In this document: positions 5,301 to 13,082 of the stretch, piece after piece | Numbering within the stretch: position 1 is the stretch's first letter | How the letters are laid out: each line of letters starts with the position of its first letter | Assembly (NCBI GenBank): GCA_964651405.1 | Contig: CAZYZB010000012.1 | Location: 1-23,085 of the forward strand | Direction: 5' to 3' | Source of the DNA: JAWBOD01 sp964651405 | Lineage (GTDB): Archaea > Aenigmatarchaeota > Aenigmatarchaeia > Aenigmatarchaeales > Aenigmatarchaeaceae | DNA length: 23,085 nt | Translations under genes and position numbers: made by a program | The notes under the pieces: model-generated | What the model was told of the DNA's origin: nothing | What the model saw: the letters and a program-made list of their open reading frames with translations, nothing else | The model's database searches: none

Positions 5301-7853
5301 ATGAGAATTAATTGTTTAGGCGGAGGCAGAGAGGTCGGAAGAAATGCCATTCTAATAGAAGGTAAAGAGAATATCCTCTTCGACTATGGAGTCAAGGTTG
5401 AGACTAGCGAGATTCCAAAGCCAGCTAACAAAGTTGATAATCTGGTTTTAGGTCATGCTCATCTTGACCACTGTTTACATCCAGATACTTTTGTACAATT
5501 AAGTAATGGAGAAATAAGTAAAATAAAAGATGTTACATCTGAAAGATTGGTACCAGCAGTTGATTTCGATAATAGCATGAGACTGGATAATATTCCATGT
5601 TTGCAGCGTGGTAAGATTAACTACTCTGGTAAAATGTTAGAAATGTCTACACGTAGTCATACTATAAAAATAACTCCTGAACATCAGTTTTTTACTTTAA
5701 GTGGATTATCATACAGCATGAAAAAAGCTGCCGAATTAAAATTAGGAGATTATATAGCTGTAATAAATAAGGCAGATATTGAAGGAACTACTCAAAAACT
5801 ACCAAGAATGAATGGTTTTCCATCATCAGTTAACGAAGAACTCATGCAACTTTTAGGTTATATGTGCGGTGATGGCGACTTTGAAAGTGTAGGATTTAAT
5901 TGCACGGATAAAAATATAAATAATCTTATTTTTTATGCAGGAATTGTAAAAAGTTGCCTAGGATTAAAATCACATATTCATTCAAGGGAACGTAATAGAT
6001 TAAGAGTATTTTCAGTTAAGCTAATGAAATGGTTAAAAGTATTTGTACCTGAAATACTTCAAAAAAGCAGACTTAGAACAGTACCACAAATCATATGCAA
6101 GTCCAAAAAAAATGAAATAGCTTCGTTTCTAAGGGGAATTTTTGATGCGGAAGGCAGCGTAAAGCATCATTCAATTGTGTTATGCAGCTCTAGTAAAGAA
6201 TTGATGCAACAAATTCAAATTTTAATGCTTCGTTTCGGAATTAATAGTCAAATATATGAAATGGACCAATCTAAATCTACTTTTGGAGGTAAAGAAGAGT
6301 ATCAATTATCTATTTCGAATCCAACGTCTCTAAAAATATTTGATGAGTTTATAGGATTTTCAGATAAAACTAAAAATAAAAAATTCAAAAAAATTCTTTT
6401 GAAAATGGGTAATGCATGTGCACCAAAAATAGATTTAATTCCAATTGAAGGTAAAACTATTATCGAATTTGGAGAAAAAATTGGCCTCAGAAAGATAGAC
6501 CTTAGACGTTTAGGTATTCGTTATTATCACTATTTACATGGGCATAAATTATCTAGAAAAGCTACTAATAACTTAGTAACTAAATTACTAGGTATTGCTA
6601 AAGAAAAAAACAGGGAAGTATACAAAGAACTTCTTTATTTAAAGAATATAGTTAACTCTAATGTTGGATGGGAACCTGTAAAGTCTATAAAAGAAATAGA
6701 ACTTGATGCAAACGGAGTTTTCGATCTAACAGTCCCAGGGCATTCAAATTATATAGCAAATGGAATAGTTGTACATAACTGTGGATCGATACCAGTTCTT
6801 TATCGCAAGTCTAAATTTCCTACTTTTTCAACAATAGCTACATTTGATCAAGCTCATTTGCTTTTGAAAGATAGTTTAAAAATTGGAAGAATAAAAGGAT
6901 TCGTTAAACACTTTGGAGAAAGTGACATCGAGAAAATGAAGAAGAATGAAGCTAGAGTGACATATGGACAAAGATTCGAAGCTGAAAACTTTTCAATGGA
7001 TGTATTTGACGCTGGTCATATACCTGGAAGCATAGCACCGTTGATAGAGATGAATGGAAAAAGAATTCTCTACGTTAGCGACTTCAATACTAATCCTACG
7101 CGTCTTCTAAATGGTGCAAAAATTGACGCAAAAAATGTAGATGTCCTAATTTTAGAAAGCACCTATTCAAATAGAAATCATCCAGATAGAAACGAAACTG
7201 AGAAAAAGTTTTTTGAAGCAATACAAGGAACAATCTCAAACGGAGGTGTAGCAGTGCTTCCGTGCTTTGCTGTTGGCAGGGCAGCAGAAATTTTAATGAT
7301 TTTAGATCGTTTCAAAGCAAACTTCCCAATTTATCTTGACGGCATGGCAAAGGAAGCAACTGAAATAGCTTTGAACTATCCAGAGTTCATTAAAGACCCT
7401 AAAGCTCTGAGAAAAGCTTTGGATGATGTCAAGCCGATTTATTCAAATGATGAAAGGAAGAAGATAACAAAAGAACCTTGTGCAATTGTAACTTCTTCCG
7501 GCATGCTCGAGGGCGGTCCTTCTGTTATGTATGTAAAATATCTGTATGATAATATTGAAAGTTCTATCATATTCACTGGGTTTATACTCCCTAGAACTGC
7601 TGGTCGGTACCTTGTTGATACTGGTAGGTTCGTCACTGAAGGATTTGATCTGAAAATTAAAATGGGAATTCATGCCTTTGATTTTTCTGCACATAGTGGT
7701 AGAGATGATTTATTTGATTTTGTGAATAAAATCAAACCTGAAAAGGTTGTTTGTATACATGGAGATAATTGTGAAAGGTTTGCTACCGAGCTTCGTGGCA
7801 GAGGGTTTGATGCGACTGCGCCGAAGAATGGTGACACAATTGATATTAATTGA
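5301..7853 (+). CDS. Beta-CASP ribonuclease aCPSF2-like, intein-containing precursor
   Basis: A metallo-beta-lactamase/beta-CASP nuclease of the CPSF73 relatives, acting on RNA (5'-to-3' exonuclease and/or endonuclease in RNA maturation or decay). The 850-codon frame contains an intein (residues 58-493); removing it leaves 414 residues, the normal size of archaeal aCPSF2, which lacks the KH domains of aCPSF1. Extein motifs are HAHLDH (52-57) followed after the intein by CGSIPVLYR; then DAGHIPGS, YVSDFN, the ESTYSNRNH acidic motif A, FSAHSG (motif B) and CIHGD (motif C). The reading frame is open throughout, so the precursor is intact. It is probably leaderless and overlaps rtcA, suggesting a joint role in RNA 3'-end handling. 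Exact subgroup naming is by motif and length. Confidence 0.95.
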   Translation: MRINCLGGGREVGRNAILIEGKENILFDYGVKVETSEIPKPANKVDNLVLGHAHLDHCLHPDTFVQLSNGEISKIKDVTSERLVPAVDFDNSMRLDNIPCLQRGKINYSGKMLEMSTRSHTIKITPEHQFFTLSGLSYSMKKAAELKLGDYIAVINKADIEGTTQKLPRMNGFPSSVNEELMQLLGYMCGDGDFESVGFNCTDKNINNLIFYAGIVKSCLGLKSHIHSRERNRLRVFSVKLMKWLKVFVPEILQKSRLRTVPQIICKSKKNEIASFLRGIFDAEGSVKHHSIVLCSSSKELMQQIQILMLRFGINSQIYEMDQSKSTFGGKEEYQLSISNPTSLKIFDEFIGFSDKTKNKKFKKILLKMGNACAPKIDLIPIEGKTIIEFGEKIGLRKIDLRRLGIRYYHYLHGHKLSRKATNNLVTKLLGIAKEKNREVYKELLYLKNIVNSNVGWEPVKSIKEIELDANGVFDLTVPGHSNYIANGIVVHNCGSIPVLYRKSKFPTFSTIATFDQAHLLLKDSLKIGRIKGFVKHFGESDIEKMKKNEARVTYGQRFEAENFSMDVFDAGHIPGSIAPLIEMNGKRILYVSDFNTNPTRLLNGAKIDAKNVDVLILESTYSNRNHPDRNETEKKFFEAIQGTISNGGVAVLPCFAVGRAAEILMILDRFKANFPIYLDGMAKEATEIALNYPEFIKDPKALRKALDDVKPIYSNDERKKITKEPCAIVTSSGMLEGGPSVMYVKYLYDNIESSIIFTGFILPRTAGRYLVDTGRFVTEGFDLKIKMGIHAFDFSAHSGRDDLFDFVNKIKPEKVVCIHGDNCERFATELRGRGFDATAPKNGDTIDIN
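5472..6779 (+). other. Intein with LAGLIDADG homing endonuclease in aCPSF2
   Basis: A 436-residue intein encoded in frame. It begins at Cys (CLHPDTFVQLSNG, block A) right after HAHLDH and ends VVHN (blocks F/G, after GVFDLTVPGHSNYIANG), followed by Cys as the +1 nucleophile. Block B is TPEH (intein residues 68-71). The two LAGLIDADG motifs are LLGYMCGDG (127-135) and LRGIFDAEG (220-228), each keeping an acidic residue. All splicing residues (C1, TxxH, penultimate H, terminal N, C+1) are present, so self-splicing is expected, and the homing nuclease may still be active. The unit is a selfish mobile element; without splicing the host nuclease has a broken active site. Confidence 0.95.
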
Positions 7854-8844
7854 CGGTTCTTACTTAGAAGGTGGAGGACAAACAATTAGAACTTCTGTTG
7901 CTTTGTCAGCAATTACTGGTAAACCATGTAAGATGTTTAATATAAGAAAGGGCAGAAAGAATCCTGGCCTGCAAGCTCAGCACCTAAAAGGAATAGAAGC
8001 TGCTGCAAAAATATGCAACGCAGAATTAAAGAATGCTAAAATTGGTAGTGATTGTATAGAATTCATGCCAAACAAAATAAAAAATGAGAATTTTTCTATA
8101 GACATCGGAACAGCTGGTTCAATAACTCTGGTTCTTCAGACATTGATACCCATATGCATTCATGCTGACAAAGAAGTTGAACTGGAAATAATTGGTGGAA
8201 CAGACGTTAAATGGAGCCCTAATATAGAATATTTCCAAGAAGTTTTTTGCAGAAACGTAGAAAAAATGGGAATCAAGATTGAATCTGAAATATTAAAATA
8301 TGGTTTTTACCCCAAGGGTGGAGGGAAGGTTAAAGTTAAAATAAACCCTTGTAAAATATTAAAACCAATAAATTTGGCAGAAAGGGGTATTGTAAACAGA
8401 TATGACATTAGAAGTATTGTCAGCAAGTCTTTAGAAAAATCAAAAGTTGCTGAAAGACAAATTGAAGGTGCAAAGAAAATAATACCTAAATTCGATTGTG
8501 AATATTTTGAGTATGTTGATACATTTTCTCCAGGTTCAACTACTCATATACATGCTCATTGCAAGAATTCAGTTCTAGGTTCAACCATTTATGGAGAATT
8601 AGGAAAACCAGCAGAAAAAATTGGAGAAGAATGTGCAAAAGCTATAATGAAGCAAATTAATTCTAATGCTTGTTTGGATGAACATATGGCAGACCAAATT
8701 CTTCTTTATATGGCATTAGCAGGTAACTCAAAGATTTCTGTTGCAGAAATTACAAATCACTGCAGAACAAACATGTGGGTTATAGAAAAATTCTTGTCTA
8801 TTAAGTTTGAAGTTAATGAAAAAGAAAAAATTATATCAGTCTAG
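7828..8844 (+). CDS. rtcA: RNA 3'-terminal phosphate cyclase
   Basis: Converts RNA 3'-phosphate ends to 2',3'-cyclic phosphates through an adenylated histidine intermediate. The protein starts in the family pattern LIDGSYLEGGGQTIRTSVAL and keeps NPGLQAQHLKG, IDIGTAGSITLV, YPKGGGKVKV, HMADQILLYMALAG and ITNHCRTN; the His of NHCRTN (about residue 311) is at the place of the nucleophile H309 in E. coli RtcA. The ATG at 7828 gives 338 residues, the family norm; the open frame extends upstream to 7747, but that N-terminal extension is not family-like and lies inside the nuclease gene. A TTG at 7840 is an alternative start. It overlaps the end of aCPSF2 by 26 bases, implying coupled translation. 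Its stop codon touches that of the convergent protease gene. Confidence 0.95.
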   Translation: MVTQLILIDGSYLEGGGQTIRTSVALSAITGKPCKMFNIRKGRKNPGLQAQHLKGIEAAAKICNAELKNAKIGSDCIEFMPNKIKNENFSIDIGTAGSITLVLQTLIPICIHADKEVELEIIGGTDVKWSPNIEYFQEVFCRNVEKMGIKIESEILKYGFYPKGGGKVKVKINPCKILKPINLAERGIVNRYDIRSIVSKSLEKSKVAERQIEGAKKIIPKFDCEYFEYVDTFSPGSTTHIHAHCKNSVLGSTIYGELGKPAEKIGEECAKAIMKQINSNACLDEHMADQILLYMALAGNSKISVAEITNHCRTNMWVIEKFLSIKFEVNEKEKIISV

Positions 8845-11800
8845 TTATACCATTAATGGCATTTTCATGAACATATTATGAATTAGCAAATCATTTTCTC
8901 CAAAGTAGTTGTGTGTTTCTGTTTCTATGTCATAAACTGTTCCTGTATACTGCTTTTTGACATCTGATAGAATTGAAGCTATAGTTGCTTCGCCATCCCA
9001 TGCTGGATAAATCTTATGGGTTTCTGTGAACCAACTTCCTCTGTAATAATAGATATCCCAGAAACCAAAATGAGTCACTTTTCTCGTAACTTTTGTCTCT
9101 ATTTTCTTGCCATCTTTATAACCTATGACCATATCGCCTACTTTTATATCTTCTATGTTTTTGAATCCATTAGGCGTTAATATTTTCGTGCCTTCTACTA
9201 AACAGCCTCCACCGCCACCGCCACCAATATATCTACATCTTCCAGCAGAGCAAACGTAATTCGAACCATAATCTGAACAACTTTTAGTAACATTAGCACA
9301 TCCTAAACCAGAAACATAATATTCTCTTAAAATATTTGAATCTATACATGAGTCTGTATATTGTGTATTTTTACAAGTAGAACCGTCTTGATAATAATCC
9401 GTACAAGTTCCTAAACTCAAATAAGACATACCGCCATCACTATCATAAGCGTCTGTTCTACATTCTATTTTAACTCTTAAGTCAGCATGATTTGCCCAAG
9501 ACAATGCATCCCACCACCAATCATTACCGGCATTCCCATTGTTCCATGCATCCTGACCTAAATCCCTCTCATGGACCCAGAACATTATTCTTTGGTTGCC
9601 TGTTGTTAGACCATAGTATGATGAAGGCACCTGGCATCTTACTTTGATTGTCTCCCCAACATCCAGGAAGCCATTGCCGTTCGGATCGCTAATCAAGTAG
9701 CAGTCTACTCCTGTTGGACAGTAACCTCCAGCATCAATAGTACATCCATGAGTTCTATCTTTTCCATTATAGTATGCATTTACTCTCATGCTTCTTGTGT
9801 TCCAAGGATCATTATAATCACTAATCTTCCAGAACTCCACGCCTATGAACCACCAAGCTTGTTGGTTCGTACCCGTGTTCTTAACGTCAACATCAACAAC
9901 AATATTGCTTGAGTTATAGGTTATTGGACTTTCATAGTCTATTACTTTATTGTAAATCTTTAATTCATCCATTAACCCAATCATTTGTCCTGCTCTTGTA
10001 TTATAACTTGTAAAATTGATTGGACCGCAACCACTTGTTTCATAATCTTTGTTTCCGTCTGCATAAAATCTAATTTTATTATTTGTTGCATCTAATGTAA
10101 CAGCTATATGATGCCATCTGCCGTCTGTGATATTCTTCGTATATCCTTTAGAACACTTGCTTCCTGAATATCTATAAGAAAATCTTATAGAACTTGCAAC
10201 CGGAGTAATGGTATATTTATAATCATAATCTATATCAGGTGCATTCCATTCTCCTCCAGTCTTAGCTGCAATGACAAAATATCTAGGTTCTGAATATGGA
10301 TTCATTTTAATCCAAGCTTCTATTGACATACTGTTTAGATTATTCAAATTGTAAGGAACCCTTACGTAATCCAAACCAGTAAAGTTCAAAGCTTTCTCAC
10401 GGTGTCCATCAACCCAAACTGCATTTGTTGTTCCATCACGTGCATTGCCAGATGAATCATGAACTGTTGTTCCAGTTCCTTCATCAAACTTATAATATAA
10501 AACCGGGTTATCATAATTCTCACATTTGCCACTTGTACAGACATTTGTGATGTATGAATCGAAATTAACAGCACTACCGCAATTTCCATCTGAACAATAA
10601 TAATCCCTCATTTGATTAGCAGAGGTATAAGAAATATAATTGTAACCAGAACATTGAGGTAAAAATATGTCAGCATATCCGCCATCATTTCCACAGTTTT
10701 GACTTTGTGTTACAGAATATGCACAGCTTCCAGCAGAACAGTAATAGTTTCTGTATTCTCTCGTATTGCCGTTACAATACCAACCATCATAATTGTCACA
10801 ATTCTCGCTTTGAGTTACAGCAAATGTACATTCTCTTGTGTTAATATCATCATAATAGTAATCTCTATTCTCTCTTACATCATAATTACAGTACCAACCA
10901 TCTTGAAATTTAAGGCTACAATCTGTTATGTAATCGACAGCTTTTTGAACATCTATTCTACCTTCACCTTCATCATTATCTGGATCTCCTATCAATAATT
11001 TTTCTTCTGTTCTTGTCAAAGCATTTGTTATTTGATTTAAATTGGAATTTGGATTAGCCTCTCTTAACAAAGCTACTAAACCAGCTACATGAGGAGCTGC
11101 CATTGACGTTCCACTAAGCATGATATAATCATTGTCCCCACAATTTGTATCAGTAAGAAGACTGTCACCTGATCTTGCAGCACATATGTTTTCACCTGGT
11201 GCAGTTATAATTGGTTGAATTATAGCTGGATTTTGTGGCGCAGGACCTCTGCTACTAAACTCTGAAACAAGGCCTTCTGTTGAAGGAGAACTTACCCTAA
11301 ACATATCTACTTGCAAACTATTTCTATTCCATGACGCAGTACAGCCTGTAGTCTCTGGTGTTCCACAAAAGGTTTCTCTAGTAGTTTCTCCTTTATCTCT
11401 ATCACTCCTATCTGCACAGGGTGTTGGCGTTCCATAACAAGCATACCAAACATAACATTTCTCTATATCCTTACCCGAACAACCATGACAATCTGACTGT
11501 GATTTATCTGTGCAATAAGAATAATGCCCCTCGGTCTCTACTGCACAACCACACCAGTAACATCCAGCTTGATTTTCACAACCTGCTTTATTTTCATCAA
11601 AATTATTACAGACTATCGGCGTACCTGAGCAGTCTAAATAATTAAAACGATGATTATAACACCAATAAACAGGATTGCCACAAAACCAGCTGTCAGAATG
11701 CGTTGCAGCATGTGCTTCAATAGCTATAGCAGGACCTTGATTAAAAGTTTGTGTATATTCCCAATATTTATCACCTTCTCCATCGTTTCCAGGATCCCAA

Positions 11801-13074
11801 TGAGACCTTCCAACCAAATACCAATCATCATCTATTTGTTGTTCACCTTCTACTTGGACTTGAATAGTAGCTGGCCATGTATTAGGTTGAACTACCTTGT
11901 AAAATCCTGATAAGTATTCCCAAGCAGTCCATTCATAGGTATAAGATTGTGGCGGGTTATCTGTAGGTATATTAATTCTGAATCTTATTCTTGCTTTGTC
12001 TCCCGCCTGATATAATGGATAATAATGTCCTGCATAATCCTTTTTCAATGTAGAACCAACAGATATTACACCTTGCATACATGCTGGAAAATCTATTGTA
12101 GATGGACCTGGACCAGAATTACCAGCTGCAATAACAACGGGTATACCAGAATTAATTGCATTTACTATAGCATCGTGCCATTCTCGAACAACGCCTGTTG
12201 TAGCACCTGTACATGCTTGTTGCATAGTAAAACCAAAAATATTATTCATCTCCCAATCATCTATTCCCAAGCTCATGCTAATTACGTCTGGATTTTGTCT
12301 TATTGCTTGTCTGTCAGCCTCAGCTATCCAACCTATATCCCAATTACTGCCTGCAGCAACTTTCCAAACCATTAAGTCTGCTCCAGGTGCAACTCCTCTA
12401 AAAATAATATTATTAGCACCTGTACCTGCTGCAATGGAACAAACATGAGTACCATGACCGTCAGTATCAACTGGATTTGGAAAACGTTGAGTAGAAGTAT
12501 CGTTCCAAAATATTATTTTTCCGTTTAAGTCAGCATGTTGATCATCAACACCACTGTCTATAACTGCAATTACTCTACCAGCACCTGTTATTTCTAAGCT
12601 TCCATCTATCGGATATATATAAGGGAGTTTTATAGATGGTTTAGAATCGTTAAGCAAAGGCTTAGCATTAGGTTTTGGTATGATTTTAAACCCAACAGAT
12701 TTAAAGACAGAAATTAAGTTTTCATAACTTTCGTTTGGAACAATTATATTTGCATATGAGTATTTTGAGTTGCTACCGTAAACGTAACCTCCATGCTCTT
12801 CAGCTATTTTATCAATTGATTTGCTGGTATATTTTTGAAAGTCTCCCACATTTAAAGAAACCAATCTTGTCAAAGAATAATCTCTTGTTTTTGAGATATC
12901 ATTATAAACTACAACCCATTTCTCAGGCTGATACAAAAATTCTGGAATTTCAACACTAACTGTCACATAACTTTCATTAAGGAACATGTTGTCAATTTCT
13001 TGCTTTGTAAAAGCCAAACATGGATTTAAAAATATTAAGAACATTAAAGTGGCTGTGAAAAATATTTTTTTCAT
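8845..13074 (-). CDS. Secreted multidomain subtilisin-like protease with C-terminal Hint domain
   Basis: A 1409-residue exported S8-family serine protease. It has a signal peptide at 1-21 (cut near CLA/FTK) and a propeptide to about 150. The catalytic residues are D173 (VIDSGVDD), H207 (DGHGTHV), oxyanion N319 (AAGNSGPG) and S657 (LSGTSMAAPHVAG). Between N319 and S657 is a large insert whose second part (464-580) is Cys-rich. After the catalytic domain come Cys-rich repeats (724-850), a LamG/concanavalin-like domain (857-1045), a beta-rich CARDB-like stretch (1050-1200), another Cys-rich unit, a seven-Gly linker (1284-1290) and an intein-like Hint domain (1291-1400) with a nine-residue tail. 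Nine N-x-S/T sequons suggest N-glycosylation. No C-terminal membrane anchor is seen. It follows an unknown 222-residue gene by eight bases. Confidence 0.95.
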   Translation of the reverse strand: MKKIFFTATLMFLIFLNPCLAFTKQEIDNMFLNESYVTVSVEIPEFLYQPEKWVVVYNDISKTRDYSLTRLVSLNVGDFQKYTSKSIDKIAEEHGGYVYGSNSKYSYANIIVPNESYENLISVFKSVGFKIIPKPNAKPLLNDSKPSIKLPYIYPIDGSLEITGAGRVIAVIDSGVDDQHADLNGKIIFWNDTSTQRFPNPVDTDGHGTHVCSIAAGTGANNIIFRGVAPGADLMVWKVAAGSNWDIGWIAEADRQAIRQNPDVISMSLGIDDWEMNNIFGFTMQQACTGATTGVVREWHDAIVNAINSGIPVVIAAGNSGPGPSTIDFPACMQGVISVGSTLKKDYAGHYYPLYQAGDKARIRFRINIPTDNPPQSYTYEWTAWEYLSGFYKVVQPNTWPATIQVQVEGEQQIDDDWYLVGRSHWDPGNDGEGDKYWEYTQTFNQGPAIAIEAHAATHSDSWFCGNPVYWCYNHRFNYLDCSGTPIVCNNFDENKAGCENQAGCYWCGCAVETEGHYSYCTDKSQSDCHGCSGKDIEKCYVWYACYGTPTPCADRSDRDKGETTRETFCGTPETTGCTASWNRNSLQVDMFRVSSPSTEGLVSEFSSRGPAPQNPAIIQPIITAPGENICAARSGDSLLTDTNCGDNDYIMLSGTSMAAPHVAGLVALLREANPNSNLNQITNALTRTEEKLLIGDPDNDEGEGRIDVQKAVDYITDCSLKFQDGWYCNYDVRENRDYYYDDINTRECTFAVTQSENCDNYDGWYCNGNTREYRNYYCSAGSCAYSVTQSQNCGNDGGYADIFLPQCSGYNYISYTSANQMRDYYCSDGNCGSAVNFDSYITNVCTSGKCENYDNPVLYYKFDEGTGTTVHDSSGNARDGTTNAVWVDGHREKALNFTGLDYVRVPYNLNNLNSMSIEAWIKMNPYSEPRYFVIAAKTGGEWNAPDIDYDYKYTITPVASSIRFSYRYSGSKCSKGYTKNITDGRWHHIAVTLDATNNKIRFYADGNKDYETSGCGPINFTSYNTRAGQMIGLMDELKIYNKVIDYESPITYNSSNIVVDVDVKNTGTNQQAWWFIGVEFWKISDYNDPWNTRSMRVNAYYNGKDRTHGCTIDAGGYCPTGVDCYLISDPNGNGFLDVGETIKVRCQVPSSYYGLTTGNQRIMFWVHERDLGQDAWNNGNAGNDWWWDALSWANHADLRVKIECRTDAYDSDGGMSYLSLGTCTDYYQDGSTCKNTQYTDSCIDSNILREYYVSGLGCANVTKSCSDYGSNYVCSAGRCRYIGGGGGGGCLVEGTKILTPNGFKNIEDIKVGDMVIGYKDGKKIETKVTRKVTHFGFWDIYYYRGSWFTETHKIYPAWDGEATIASILSDVKKQYTGTVYDIETETHNYFGENDLLIHNMFMKMPLMV
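8875..9204 (-). other. C-terminal Hint (intein-like) domain of the protease
   Basis: Residues 1291-1400 of the protease, directly after GGGGGGG. Block A is CLVEGTKILTPNGFKNIEDI with Cys1 at 1291; block B is TETH (1350-1353); the end is VYDIETETHNYF followed by LLIHN (H1399, N1400). At 110 residues there is no endonuclease. The residue after N1400 is Met, not Cys/Ser/Thr, and only nine residues (MFMKMPLMV) follow, so normal splicing is not expected. By analogy with Hedgehog and bacterial intein-like domains, the Gly-Cys bond could become a thioester and be cleaved or transferred to a nucleophile. Confidence 0.88.
9940..10506 (-). other. LamG/concanavalin A-like domain of the protease
   Basis: Residues 857-1045 begin VLYYKFDEGTGTTVHDSSGN, then SMSIEAWIKMN, DGRWHHIAVTLD, NKIRFYADG and GLMDELKIYNKV. 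This is the standard strand order of LamG-like jelly-roll domains in secreted prokaryotic proteins, which bind glycans or mediate adhesion. Confidence 0.88.
10525..10905 (-). repeat. Tandem Cys-rich protein repeats in the protease
   Basis: Residues 724-850 hold about three degenerate copies of a unit of 38-45 residues with the pattern DGWYCN..REYR.YYCS.G.C.YSVTQS.NC. The first two copies are clearest (TFAVTQSENC and AYSVTQSQNC); the third has MRDYYCSDGNCG. A related unit (ILREYYVSGLGC, VCSAGRC) precedes the poly-Gly linker. Cysteine spacing suggests disulfide-knit stalk modules outside the cell. Confidence 0.7.
11335..11685 (-). other. Cys-rich insert within the protease catalytic domain
   Basis: Residues 464-580, between the oxyanion Asn and the catalytic Ser, contain about 19 cysteines in short modules such as CSGTPIVCNNF, CENQAGCYWCGC and CYGTPTPCADR. 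The motif C-x-GTP-x-x-C followed by C-x-NQ-x-GC-x-W looks like a repeated disulfide mini-domain. It follows a beta-rich segment (about 344-463). Confidence 0.75.
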
Positions 13075-13082
13075 TTTGACAC

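Noticed and set aside
7747..7827. Open extension of the rtcA frame by 27 codons to an upstream ATG.
   Set aside because: The extension lies wholly inside the aCPSF2 gene and has no similarity to the RtcA N-terminus, which begins just before the IDGSY segment.
9211..9228. Poly-Gly codon run before the Hint domain as a sequencing slip or simple repeat.
   Set aside because: The glycine codons are mixed (GGT, GGC, GGA) and the frame continues exactly into a complete Hint domain, so it is a real linker.
10386..12959. Several open frames of 65-116 codons opposite to or in other frames of the protease gene.
   Set aside because: They lack ribosome binding sites and promoters, have composition typical of shadow frames, and lie wholly over a well supported protein.
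13012..13074. Possible lipoprotein signal in the protease (Cys near position 19 of the signal peptide).
   Set aside because: The residues before the Cys are LNP, which is not a lipobox, and CLA/F is a good ordinary signal peptidase site.
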